NCBI GenBank assembly: GCA_965249455.1
Contig: OZ252236.1
Span: 4,216,001 to 4,280,000, forward strand
Source: Jiulongibacter sp024742395
GTDB taxonomy: Bacteria > Bacteroidota > Bacteroidia > Cytophagales > Spirosomataceae
Direction: 5' to 3'
Length of the DNA stretch: 64,000 bases
Part shown: piece after piece, positions 8,853-17,036 of the stretch
Numbering within the stretch: the first letter of the stretch is position 1
How the letters are laid out: each line of letters begins with the position of its first letter
Translations under genes and position numbers: made by a program
The notes under the pieces: generated by a model
Seen by the model: only the letters and a program-made list of their open reading frames with translations
Databases searched by the model: none
What the model was told of the DNA's origin: nothing

Positions 8853-9031
8853 GTTTTATTAGACAATTCAGGGAATTTTATATACATCTCCAATCTATTT
8901 TCCGTAATACACGATAACAATGAAAGCCGAGTATAATTAAAAATGATAGGAGCATCTGATTGAAACCAAGAATATACCTCCTGTTTATTTAAATGATGAT
9001 TTTGACAATATTCGAAAAGTCCAACAAAATA
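8849..9031 (-). pseudogene. Possible 3' remnant of an unknown gene
   Basis: On the minus strand a 60-codon frame without a start codon is open from just after a TAA at 9034 to a TAG at 8849. Its composition looks like real protein (EVYSWFQSDAPIIFNY then a hydrophobic stretch and KFPELSNKT), not like intergenic translation. It overlaps the last three bases of the M28 gene. I read it as the decayed C-terminal end of a lost gene. No family is recognised, and chance is a real alternative. Confidence 0.3.
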
Positions 9032-9215
9032 TTATTTGGAATTAAAAAAAGGCAATGTAAATGTTTTTCGTTCTAAGGTATTTTCCTTAGAATTGCCGAA
9101 GTTTTGTTTGATTATTTAGGGCTAAATAGACTCTAAGAACTCTTTCAAAACATGTTAAAATTATTTCAAATCATAATTTTTAAGTTTTACAAATACCCTA
9201 AAAATTTCTAATCTA
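8853..9215. other. Non-coding gap between the M28 peptidase and exbB
   Basis: AT-rich, 363 bases. Besides the possible remnant on the minus strand it holds one perfect 8-bp inverted repeat (9071-9092). No perfect TAnnTTTG box was found before exbB; the nearest is TAAGTTTT around 9180, with one mismatch. No terminator is visible behind the peptidase. Confidence 0.5.
9071..9092. repeat. Perfect inverted repeat upstream of exbB
   Basis: TTCTAAGG, six bases, CCTTAGAA. There is no T-run on either side, so it is not a standard terminator. It lies 124 bases before exbB and could be an operator or a leader hairpin for the TonB operon. Confidence 0.45.
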
Positions 9216-10049
9216 ATGGAAAAGAAGACAACTGTTCCTGCGGCGAACAAGCCGGCAACCAAAAAAGCAGCAAAGCCAAAAAAGTCTGGCGGCCTTAATG
9301 CTGCAATCATTATTCCAATTCTTTTAATTCTTGGTATCGGTATCTGGAAATTTTTACTAGGTGATCCATCTAACTTTGATGAGGCTGGTCATCCGGCAAA
9401 CATGCTAGGTATTGTTTACTCTGGTGGAGTTATTGTACCTATCCTTATTACCTGCTTCCTAATTGTTGTCGTTTTCTCTGTAGAACGTTTCATCACAATT
9501 GGAAAAGCTTCTGGTAAAGGTAATCTTGATGCCTTCGTTGGTAAGATTCGTACTATGCTTAACAATGGTCAGCTTGAAGAAGCTATCAAAGAGTGTGACA
9601 AGCAGCAAGGAACTGTAGGAAACGTAGCTAAAACTGCTCTTGCTAAGTACAAGGAGCTTGTGAATGAAAAAGAATTCTCAAAAGATCAAAAATTAGCTGC
9701 TCTTCAGAAAGAAGTGGATGAAGCTACTACTTTGGAACTTCCAATGTTGGAGAAAAACTTATCAATTCTTTCAACTCTAGGTTCTGTGGCTACTCTAATT
9801 GCACTACTAGGTACTGTACTTGGTATGATTCGTTCATTCTTCGCTATTGGTGAAGGTGGTGGAGCTCCAGATGCAGCTGAACTTGCAACGGGTATTGCGG
9901 AAGCCCTAATTAACACAGGTCTTGGTATTGGTACATCTGCTATCGCGATTATCATGTACAACCTGTTCACTGCTAAAATTGATGGCTTAACATTCAAAAT
10001 CGATGAGATTGGAATGAGCTTGCAGCAAACATTCTCTGCAAATAATTAA
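9216..10049 (+). CDS. exbB: ExbB / TolQ / MotA-type proton channel protein
   Basis: The channel subunit of a TonB-energising motor in the inner membrane. Residues 1-26 are a lysine- and alanine-rich cytoplasmic tail (KKTTVPAANK and similar). Three hydrophobic segments follow at about 29-46, 68-90 and 182-205, with the last pair of helices carrying the conserved glycine-rich MotA/TolQ/ExbB region (LGTVLGMIRSFF and ELATGIAEALINTGLG). It is the first gene of exbB-exbD-exbD-tonB. The C-terminal position of the signature and the partner genes make ExbB far more likely than a flagellar MotA. Confidence 0.92.
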   Translation: MEKKTTVPAANKPATKKAAKPKKSGGLNAAIIIPILLILGIGIWKFLLGDPSNFDEAGHPANMLGIVYSGGVIVPILITCFLIVVVFSVERFITIGKASGKGNLDAFVGKIRTMLNNGQLEEAIKECDKQQGTVGNVAKTALAKYKELVNEKEFSKDQKLAALQKEVDEATTLELPMLEKNLSILSTLGSVATLIALLGTVLGMIRSFFAIGEGGGAPDAAELATGIAEALINTGLGIGTSAIAIIMYNLFTAKIDGLTFKIDEIGMSLQQTFSANN

Positions 10050-10110
10050 TCAACTAAATTTTTAGTTTTAAGAATTTATTGTTTAACTTTAAGCATTAAT
10101 CAAAGATAAT

Positions 10111-10701
10111 ATGGCAGCAGTAAAACCAAAACGACACGGTCCGGCAATGGACATGACAGCGATGTGTGACGTAGCCTTCTTATTGCTTACTTTCTTTATA
10201 ATGGCCAGTTCATTTAAGAGTGAAGAAACAGTAACGATAGATACGCCATCATCCATATCAGACGAATTAATCCCTGAGACAGATATATGCATGGTTACAA
10301 TTGACCCAAACGGTAAATACTATTTCGGTATTACTGATCCTTCTCAGAGAGACGATTTCGCTAAAGTTCTAAGTGACAAGTATAACCTTGGACTTACGAA
10401 CGCAGAAATGGTACAATACACTTCTTTAGCTGAAGTAGGTGTTCCTATGAAGAAACTGAAGAATTATATTGGACTTACAGAGCAACAAAGAGCAAAAGTA
10501 GAACTTGAGGGAATCCCTCTTGACTCTGCCAACGCTGAACTTGTAGACTGGGTTAAGCTATACGGTGAAACTTTCAGAGGTTCTAAAATTGCGGTGAGAG
10601 GTGATGGTAAAACTCCATATCCTGCTCTTAAAAACCTGTTTGACGAATTTGGAAAGGCAGATTTAAATAAGTTTCAGCTAATCACTAAAACAGAAAACTA
10701 A
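10111..10701 (+). CDS. exbD: ExbD/TolR-family protein, first copy
   Basis: Single-pass inner-membrane partner of ExbB. Residues 1-13 are basic and cytoplasmic; the transmembrane helix at about 14-35 contains the proton-carrying Asp in AMCDVAFLLLTFF. The periplasmic part is long for the family (about 160 residues) and unlike the second copy, so the two are not interchangeable duplicates. It follows exbB by 61 bases, a gap that includes a weak AACTAAA/TTTAGTT hairpin, and precedes the second exbD by two bases. Confidence 0.9.
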   Translation: MAAVKPKRHGPAMDMTAMCDVAFLLLTFFIMASSFKSEETVTIDTPSSISDELIPETDICMVTIDPNGKYYFGITDPSQRDDFAKVLSDKYNLGLTNAEMVQYTSLAEVGVPMKKLKNYIGLTEQQRAKVELEGIPLDSANAELVDWVKLYGETFRGSKIAVRGDGKTPYPALKNLFDEFGKADLNKFQLITKTEN

Positions 10702-10703
10702 AA

Positions 10704-11231
10704 ATGGCAGAAGTAGTAGTAAAAGGTGGCAAAAAAGGAGCCGGTAAGCCTGATATGACTCCGATGGTGGATTTAGGTTTTCTTTTGATTACGTTCTTTA
10801 TTTATACCACCACGTTTAGTAAGCCCAATGTTATGGGGTTTGCTACACCAAAGAAGGAAGATGATCCTGAAGTTACTGAGAAGGTAGATATTAAAGTATC
10901 TAATACGATCACAATAATTTTAGGAGAAGATGATAGAGTATTTTGGTATCAAGTACCTCTTCAATCTGTAACAGCCGATGATCTTGTTGAAACAGATTAC
11001 TCAGCTGAAGGGATTAGACAGGCTATTCTGGAAAGAAAAGCTAAGGCCTTGGATCAAAATGTATGGACTGTAATTATTAAGCCTACAGACGATGCTACCT
11101 GGAAAAACACGGTAGATATTCTGGATGAAATGGCCATTACAGAAAGTGATAAGAAAGCGGTAGTAGATCTCCAAAGAGTGGAGAAAGAAGCCTACTATAC
11201 GAAAATCGGTAAACCAATGCCGGTTGAATAA
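10704..11231 (+). CDS. exbD: ExbD/TolR-family protein, second copy
   Basis: Second ExbD-type protein of the operon, 175 residues. The transmembrane helix (about 19-37) has the conserved Asp in TPMVDLGFLLITFF. The periplasmic domain is rich in acidic residues and differs from that of the first copy. A pair of ExbD proteins behind one ExbB is common in this phylum, where the ExbD ring may be heteromeric; that is an inference. It begins two bases after the first exbD stop codon. Confidence 0.9.
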   Translation: MAEVVVKGGKKGAGKPDMTPMVDLGFLLITFFIYTTTFSKPNVMGFATPKKEDDPEVTEKVDIKVSNTITIILGEDDRVFWYQVPLQSVTADDLVETDYSAEGIRQAILERKAKALDQNVWTVIIKPTDDATWKNTVDILDEMAITESDKKAVVDLQRVEKEAYYTKIGKPMPVE

Positions 11232-11265
11232 TAAAATTGAGATAATAATAGTAATCTGATACTAT

Positions 11266-12111
11266 ATGGATCCTAACAAAAGTAACGTAAGTGAAAGCTT
11301 AGATGATATTATCTTCAAAACAAGGAATAAGGAGTATGGTGCCTATTTCCTTAGGAAGAACTATTCTAAGTTTTTAACGAAAGCGGCGGTTTACGGTATC
11401 GGTGCATGTTTACTTCTTATTGGAGGAGCTTGGGGCTTTCAAAAGTTCATTGCCCCTAATCTGGAGAAGGAACAAATCGATGTAGTTGATATTGACCTGT
11501 CTGCACTAAATGAAGATTTGGAAGAAGAGGAGCCACCTCCTCCGCCACCACCACCAGAAGAAGAGCCACCTCCACCTCCACCAGAAGTGAAGCAGGTTCA
11601 ATTCCTTCCTCCTGAGCCTAAGGCTGATGAAGAAGTAGTAATTGAAGAGCCGCCTCCAACTATCGAGGAGGTTGAGAAAGCAGTAATCTCTAATAAGGAT
11701 GTAGAGGGTGATGACGTAACTGACGTTTTCACACCACCACCTCCACCACCTCCAGCTGTAACTAAACCTGCCGGTTTAGGAAAGCCTAAGGAAGAAGAGA
11801 TTTTTACTGCGGTAGAACAACAACCTGAGTTTCCGGGTGGAACGTCTGAAATGTACAAATATATTGGTAACAATATTAAGTACCCTGCTGCAGCTCAAAG
11901 AGCTAACGTATCCGGACGTGTATTCGTGAAGTTCGTGGTTGAAAAAGATGGTTCAATTGGTAAAATAGATGTTCTTAAAGGAATCGGATTTGGTTGTGAC
12001 GAAGAAGCTATTCGAGTTATCAAGTCTATGCCAAAGTGGAATCCCGGACGTCAGAATGGAAAGAACGTTAGAGTATGGTTTACCATGCCTGTGTTCTATC
12101 AGTTAGAGTAA
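11266..12111 (+). CDS. tonB: TonB family energy transducer
   Basis: Transmits the ExbB/ExbD motion to outer-membrane receptors. Domains: a short cytoplasmic part with the FKTRNKEYGAYFLRKNY segment (a Bacteroidota TonB hallmark), a transmembrane helix at about 43-60, an acidic and proline-rich periplasmic linker (about 85-165, runs of EEPPPPPP), and a C-terminal TonB domain (about 185-281) with the GRVFVKFVVEKDGS and GFGCDEEAIRVIKSMPKWNPG motifs. Length 281 is normal. The last base of its TAA stop is the first base of the next gene. Confidence 0.95.
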   Translation: MDPNKSNVSESLDDIIFKTRNKEYGAYFLRKNYSKFLTKAAVYGIGACLLLIGGAWGFQKFIAPNLEKEQIDVVDIDLSALNEDLEEEEPPPPPPPPEEEPPPPPPEVKQVQFLPPEPKADEEVVIEEPPPTIEEVEKAVISNKDVEGDDVTDVFTPPPPPPPAVTKPAGLGKPKEEEIFTAVEQQPEFPGGTSEMYKYIGNNIKYPAAAQRANVSGRVFVKFVVEKDGSIGKIDVLKGIGFGCDEEAIRVIKSMPKWNPGRQNGKNVRVWFTMPVFYQLE

Positions 12112-12329
12112 TGCCGCAAAAGATAGATAATAATAAGCTGTGGAGGCTTACTAAAATAGCTCTCAATGTAGCTATGGGAATGGTTTATCTAATCATAGGT
12201 TTCTTTATCATTAAGAAACAATGGTTTATTTCCAGTCTCGATATTACAGTAAGTTATGCACTGGGCGGAGTTTTGATACTCTATGGGGTATTCAGGATTT
12301 ACCGAGTCTACAGCGAATCTAAAAAATGA
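12111..12329 (+). CDS. Small two-helix membrane protein after tonB
   Basis: A 72-residue protein with two hydrophobic helices (about 14-38 and 43-62) and a basic tail. Its ATG at 12111 overlaps the tonB stop codon (TAATG); a frame-open start 36 bases earlier would lie inside tonB and is rejected. I do not recognise a family. Translational coupling to tonB and the terminator right behind it make it the last gene of the exbB operon, so an accessory role in the TonB machine is a reasonable guess. Confidence 0.75.
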   Translation: MPQKIDNNKLWRLTKIALNVAMGMVYLIIGFFIIKKQWFISSLDITVSYALGGVLILYGVFRIYRVYSESKK

Positions 12330-12330
12330 T

Positions 12331-12359
12331 AAAAAGGCCATCTTCTTGATGGCCTTTTT
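12331..12359 (+). terminator. Intrinsic terminator of the exbB-tonB operon
   Basis: AAAAAGGCCATC, five-base loop, GATGGCCTTTTT: a perfect 12-bp stem with a T-tract, two bases after the stop codon of the small membrane protein. A-tract and T-tract flanks mean it would also work in reverse. Confidence 0.93.
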
Positions 12360-12428
12360 ATTTAACCAAACTTCATCATAAGAACCTGACGATCCGTGAA
12401 ATCGTTAGTATAGAAAACAAAACAAATT

Positions 12429-13331
12429 ATGAGATACATTTTGCTATTAGCAGTCGCATTTTCTATTGTATCTTGTAATTCTTCTCAAAAAGCTGAAGAG
12501 TTACATGTTAATAAAGGTAGAATTACTGTAGCGGCTGATGAATCATTCAAACACATAGTAGATGCACAGGTAGCTGCATATAAAGCCCATTATCCTGAAA
12601 CGGAATTTGATGTTATTTATACACCTGAACAGAAAGCAATTGGGCTCATGCTGAGTGATTCAGCTGAACTTGCTGTAGTTTCCAGAGAGCTTACAGCAGA
12701 GGAACAAAAGTATTTTACCAGCCGTCAATTCGAATACTTACCCGGTAGAATGGCATGGGATGCGGTCGTACTTATTGTTAATAAAGAAAACCCGCTTGAA
12801 AAAATTACAACTTCTTCTATTAAAGAAATTCTAGAAGGAGAGAACACAGAAAGAAAGCTTGTTTTTGATAATAGCAGCTCAAGTAATCTTAACTTCTTGC
12901 TAAATTACTTCAACCCTCAAAACCTTTACAGAGAAAATATCTTTGCGGCGAATGGAACCTTAGACGTTTTTAACTATATAGAGAAAAATAAAAAGGCCAT
13001 CGGTGTAATTGGTATGAACTGGATCAGTGATGAAGACCATAAAGAATCCAGAGAACTTAGGGAAAGAGTAAAGATATTATCTGTAGGTGAAACTTTAGAA
13101 ACAGTTTACCAACCTACCCTCTCCACTGTCAGAAAAAGCGAATACCCATTTATAAAGACCGTTTACCTACATACTACTCAGCACAGATGGGGAGTGGCAA
13201 AAGGCTTTGTTCGTTTCGCTTGTTCACAAATTGGGCAACTGGTAGTAGAAAAGATGGGATTACAACCCTTTTATTTAATTCCTAAGAAGTACCAAATGTT
13301 CGATAGCAAAGAAATTGTTACGACAGAATAA
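12429..13331 (+). CDS. PstS-like substrate-binding lipoprotein
   Basis: A periplasmic binding protein of the PstS/phosphate-binding-like fold, 300 residues. The signal peptide ends in a lipobox (FSIVSCNS, Cys at 16). The sequence has the two-lobed pattern of this family: ITVAADESFKHIVDAQ near the start, AELAVVSREL and WDAVVLIVNKENPL, then FDNSSSSN and IGVIGMNWISD. There is no phosphate transporter here. In this phylum such proteins often sit next to exbB/exbD/tonB and TPR genes, so I infer a role in envelope energy-transduction or surface assembly rather than phosphate uptake. A ligand is not predictable. Confidence 0.8.
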   Translation: MRYILLLAVAFSIVSCNSSQKAEELHVNKGRITVAADESFKHIVDAQVAAYKAHYPETEFDVIYTPEQKAIGLMLSDSAELAVVSRELTAEEQKYFTSRQFEYLPGRMAWDAVVLIVNKENPLEKITTSSIKEILEGENTERKLVFDNSSSSNLNFLLNYFNPQNLYRENIFAANGTLDVFNYIEKNKKAIGVIGMNWISDEDHKESRELRERVKILSVGETLETVYQPTLSTVRKSEYPFIKTVYLHTTQHRWGVAKGFVRFACSQIGQLVVEKMGLQPFYLIPKKYQMFDSKEIVTTE

Positions 13332-13498
13332 TCCCTTTTATCTGTTAACATTTCATTTATAAACTATTGATCTAGGAAAAAGTCAAATTAATACTGGAAA
13401 AGAGCAGTTACATTTAAAAAACTCTTTCGATACAGTTTCTTTTTTATTTATTTTGCGAACTCTTTTTTAAAAACAGATAACCTTAACAGGAAGTGAAG

Positions 13499-15214
13499 AT
13501 GAAGAAAATTATTAAATCACTGTTTTTAGCACTTTCTACGGTATTTTTATTCTCCGTAGCAAGTAAAGCTCAGACAGTAGAAGAAGGCTTAAGACACCTT
13601 AATGCCGAACGTTACTTAAAAGCTGGTGAAGTTTTTAATAAACTAACCACAGCTAATCCAACAGCTGAGAATTATTTTGAGCTTGGCCGTTATTACTTAA
13701 ATACCGCTGACCCCGCTTCTAATATCAAGGCTGCGGAAGAAGCTTTCTCTAAAGGTAATGCTTTGGATAAAAACGGTAACCCAATTTCAATGATTGGATT
13801 GGCATGGGTAAAAATAGCTCAGAAAGATTTTGCCGGTGCAAAATTAATTCTTGATGACGTCTTCAAAAAAGGTAAATATGCTAAAGACTCTGAATTACTT
13901 TACAGAGCTGGTGAAGGTTATGCCATTAAAGGTTTGCCTAACGATCCTGCAGAAGCCGTTTCTTACATAAACCAGGCTCTTGAAGTTAAAAAAGTAGACA
14001 ACCCGGAGTATTACATGGTTCTTGCCAAAGCTTACGATATTCAAAACGAAGGTGGGGATGCAATGAACGCATTGCAAAATGCCATCAGATTCAACCCAGC
14101 TGATAAGGCCTATGTATATTCTTTTATGTCAAGAATCTGGCTGCAAGGTAAAAACTACAAAGAAGCACAAGATGCTTTCAACAACTCTATTGCTGCGGAT
14201 GTTGAGCACGCACCAGCCTACAGATATCAATCATCTTTCCACCAAACATATCAGAACTGGGATAAAGCTGCAGAAGCTGCAAGTAACTACCTGAAATACA
14301 GTGACGGTGATTGTGGAGCGAAATTAAGATATAGCAAGATCGCCTTCATTGCAAAAGATTTTGACAATGTTCTAAAGACTTTAAAAGAGATCGAATCTTG
14401 CAATGAAGATCCAATTGTTCACAGATTATCAGGTATTGCTAAGTTTGAATTAGGTAATAGCACAGAAGCTATTAATGATCTAAAAACCTACTTAGACAAA
14501 GCGGACAAAGAAGAGATTTTTGGACTTGATTATGGATTTATCGGTAGAGCATACCTTGCTCTGGACGATGAAGCAAATGTAGAATCAAATGAGAAAATGG
14601 CTATCGAATACATGGAAAAAGCAATTGCCATGGAAGATACCACTTTTGATTACTACACTACTTTAGGTGCACATTTTCAGGAGAAAAAAGATTATCCTCA
14701 AGCCGCAAATTTCTACAAGAAGGCTGTAGACACGAAGAAAAAGCCAGATGGACAAGATTATTTCCGTCTTGGAATCCTGCAATATCAAATCCAGGATTGG
14801 CCTAATGCTGATGAGTCTTTTGATAAGGTAATTGAGTCTTACAAAGATACTTGGGCTCCACCATATATCCTGAGTGCAAGAATTAAGACCTACCGTAACC
14901 CGGAAGATACTCTCTATTCTTACCATGAAAGGTATCAGCAATACTTAGATGTTTTAGGAGATGAAGGGAAGGCTAACCCTCAATTCAAAAGAGATGTAGC
15001 TGATGCTTATAAGTACTTAGCTGGTAGAGCAATGGCTGTTGATAAGGACATTGTAAAAGCTACAGCACTAATTGATGAGTTACTTAAGTATGATCCTGAT
15101 AATCAGGAAGCTATTCAATTGAAGAATTCAATTAATGGTATCGTACCTGAGGAAGAACTGATGGAAGACGGAGTTGCCTCTCCTGATAGCAGTAAAGCTG
15201 CCGGAGTGAAGTAA
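13499..15214 (+). CDS. Periplasmic tetratricopeptide-repeat protein
   Basis: 571 residues, with a signal peptide (1-24, ending SKAQ) followed by TPR-type helical repeats along almost the whole length. Examples are GLRHLNAERYLKAGEVFNKL, DAMNALQNAIRFNPADKAYV, PQAANFYKKAVDTKK and a final KATALIDELLKYDPDNQEAI. No catalytic motif is visible; such solenoids are scaffolds for protein complexes. The start is the ATG at 13499; a GTG two codons earlier is less likely. The gene follows the PstS-like lipoprotein by about 170 bases and ends in its own terminator. The pair may work with the TonB cluster upstream. Confidence 0.85.
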   Translation: MKKIIKSLFLALSTVFLFSVASKAQTVEEGLRHLNAERYLKAGEVFNKLTTANPTAENYFELGRYYLNTADPASNIKAAEEAFSKGNALDKNGNPISMIGLAWVKIAQKDFAGAKLILDDVFKKGKYAKDSELLYRAGEGYAIKGLPNDPAEAVSYINQALEVKKVDNPEYYMVLAKAYDIQNEGGDAMNALQNAIRFNPADKAYVYSFMSRIWLQGKNYKEAQDAFNNSIAADVEHAPAYRYQSSFHQTYQNWDKAAEAASNYLKYSDGDCGAKLRYSKIAFIAKDFDNVLKTLKEIESCNEDPIVHRLSGIAKFELGNSTEAINDLKTYLDKADKEEIFGLDYGFIGRAYLALDDEANVESNEKMAIEYMEKAIAMEDTTFDYYTTLGAHFQEKKDYPQAANFYKKAVDTKKKPDGQDYFRLGILQYQIQDWPNADESFDKVIESYKDTWAPPYILSARIKTYRNPEDTLYSYHERYQQYLDVLGDEGKANPQFKRDVADAYKYLAGRAMAVDKDIVKATALIDELLKYDPDNQEAIQLKNSINGIVPEEELMEDGVASPDSSKAAGVK

Positions 15215-15230
15215 TTAATGTATTTCATGA

Positions 15231-15265
15231 AAGAAAAAGCCTGACATATGTCAGGCTTTTTCTTT
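15231..15265 (+). terminator. Bidirectional intrinsic terminator after the TPR gene
   Basis: A perfect palindrome: GAAAAAGCCTGACAT followed by its complement ATGTCAGGCTTTTTC. The A- and T-tracts at the two ends give termination in both directions. Confidence 0.9.
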
Positions 15266-15304
15266 TGTATTGCTGAAGAGTAGTCAGCTTATCAGAATTA
15301 ATGA

Positions 15305-15312
15305 TAAATTTG
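15305..15312 (+). promoter_or_regulatory. Promoter -7 box for adk
   Basis: TAAATTTG matches TAnnTTTG exactly, 26 bases before the adk ATG. No TTG lies at the usual -33 distance. Confidence 0.45.
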
Positions 15313-15338
15313 CCTTTTTGTAACCAAAACTCTCTTTG

Positions 15339-15911
15339 ATGTTTAATCTTGTAATTTTTGGCCCTCCGGGAGCAGGAAAAGGAACCCAATCTGCCAAAAT
15401 AATCGAAAAGTACAATCTAGCTCATATCTCCACAGGCGATATGTTCAGAATGCATATAAGTCAGGATACTGCCCTTGGAAAAAAAGTTAAGGAACTTTTG
15501 GCCGAAGGGATATTAGTACCGGATTCTATCACTATCAGCATGCTGGAAGAAGAAGTTGATGCCAATCCTGATGTTTCAGGTTTTATTTTTGATGGCTTTC
15601 CCAGAACAGTAGCTCAGGCAGAGTCACTAGATACTTTTTTAGCGTCTAAAGACGAAAGTATTAATCTGGTTCTTCAACTTGATGTAGACCAGGAAGAGAT
15701 CAAGCACAGAATTGAAGAAAGAAGAAAAGTTAGTGGTAGAGCCGATGATGATGCCACTAAATTAATACGAAGAATCGACGAGTATTTTGAAAAAACGGTT
15801 CATGTTTTGCCCTATTATGAAAAGCAAAATAAGCTCGTCAAAATAAAAGGTGTTGGTGAAATTGAGGATATTTTCACAAACATTTCAAAAGAAATAGATA
15901 AGCATATCTAA
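15339..15911 (+). CDS. adk: Adenylate kinase, short-LID form
   Basis: Interconverts ATP + AMP with two ADP in the cytoplasm. The P-loop GPPGAGKGTQ is at residues 8-17, followed by the AMP-site segment HISTGDMFR and DGFPRTVAQAE. The LID is the short type (RRKVSGRADDDATKL), without the zinc-binding insertion, which explains the 190-residue length against about 215 for long forms. The start is the ATG at 15339; the TTG codon before it is not used. obg follows after 74 bases. Confidence 0.97.
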   Translation: MFNLVIFGPPGAGKGTQSAKIIEKYNLAHISTGDMFRMHISQDTALGKKVKELLAEGILVPDSITISMLEEEVDANPDVSGFIFDGFPRTVAQAESLDTFLASKDESINLVLQLDVDQEEIKHRIEERRKVSGRADDDATKLIRRIDEYFEKTVHVLPYYEKQNKLVKIKGVGEIEDIFTNISKEIDKHI

Positions 15912-15985
15912 CCGTTAAATCGGATTCTGGTCATTTCTTTTAAATTAAATCTTATCCTCTTTACTTTTACTAAAGCAACTTCTAA

Positions 15986-16972
15986 ATGTCAGGGAACTTC
16001 ATTGATTACGTAAAATTGCATTGCAAATCCGGAAAGGGAGGTGCTGGTTCCACTCATTTTAGAAGAGAAAAGTTCGTTGACAAAGGTGGGCCTGATGGTG
16101 GCGACGGTGGCAGAGGAGGCCATATTATCTTAAGAGGTAATGCTCAGTTATGGACATTGATCCATTTAAGATATCAAAAGCATATAAAAGCTGGCAATGG
16201 TGTAGCAGGCGGTGGAAGTCGCAGTACAGGTGCTCAAGGTCATGATACGTATGTGGAAGTTCCTCTTGGTACTGTAATACGGAATTCCGAAACCAATGAA
16301 ATATTGGCGGAAATTACTGAGGACAAGGAAGAGATTATCCTTTTCGAAGGTGGTAGAGGGGGGTTAGGAAACTCTCATTTCAAGACCTCTACCAAACAGA
16401 CGCCTCATTACTCTCAACCGGGCGAACCCGGGAAAGAAGATTGGCTGATTTTTGAATTGAAGGTTTTAGCCGATGTGGGTCTTGTAGGATTTCCCAATGC
16501 CGGAAAAAGTACATTACTCTCTGTGGTATCTGCTGCCAAACCTCAGATTGCCGATTATGCCTTTACTACTTTAACCCCAAATCTGGGAGTAGTAAATTAT
16601 TATGATGAAAAATCATTTATCATAGCAGATATACCGGGAATCATTGAAGGAGCGGCTGAAGGAAAAGGACTTGGATTGCGATTCTTAAGACATATTGAAC
16701 GTAATTCCATCTTGCTTTTTATTGTTTCAGCTGAAGATGAAGATATTAAAGGCCAGTACAACACCCTTCTAAACGAATTAAAAAAACATAATCCTCAATT
16801 ATTAGATAAAAAGAGGGTTCTGGGAATATCAAAAATTGATGTTCTGGAAGAAAAAGAATTAAAAAAAATAATGAAGAAACTACCCAAGGATTTACCTTCA
16901 GTAGCATTTTCTTCGTTAACCCTAACCGGAATAGACGAGCTAAAAGATCTTCTTTGGAAACAAATGGAATAG
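15986..16972 (+). CDS. obg: GTPase Obg/CgtA
   Basis: Ribosome-associated GTPase involved in assembly of the large subunit and in growth control. The N-terminal Obg fold (about 1-158) has the glycine-rich loops KGGPDGGDGGRGG and GVAGGGSRSTG; the G domain carries G1 GFPNAGKST (about 167), G3 DIPGIIEGA and G4 SKID. The usual C-terminal OCT domain is absent, so at 328 residues this is the short form. It shares its strand and neighbourhood with adk. Confidence 0.96.
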   Translation: MSGNFIDYVKLHCKSGKGGAGSTHFRREKFVDKGGPDGGDGGRGGHIILRGNAQLWTLIHLRYQKHIKAGNGVAGGGSRSTGAQGHDTYVEVPLGTVIRNSETNEILAEITEDKEEIILFEGGRGGLGNSHFKTSTKQTPHYSQPGEPGKEDWLIFELKVLADVGLVGFPNAGKSTLLSVVSAAKPQIADYAFTTLTPNLGVVNYYDEKSFIIADIPGIIEGAAEGKGLGLRFLRHIERNSILLFIVSAEDEDIKGQYNTLLNELKKHNPQLLDKKRVLGISKIDVLEEKELKKIMKKLPKDLPSVAFSSLTLTGIDELKDLLWKQME

Positions 16973-17036
16973 TCTTTGCTCTATAGTGCTTTCATACAGA
17001 GACTAATACACAAAATCCATTTATTTGGGTTAGGAC

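Noticed and set aside
11598..11873. Antisense frame rich in glycine opposite tonB
   Set aside because: It is the complement of the proline-rich linker of TonB, which reads as glycine codons on the other strand.
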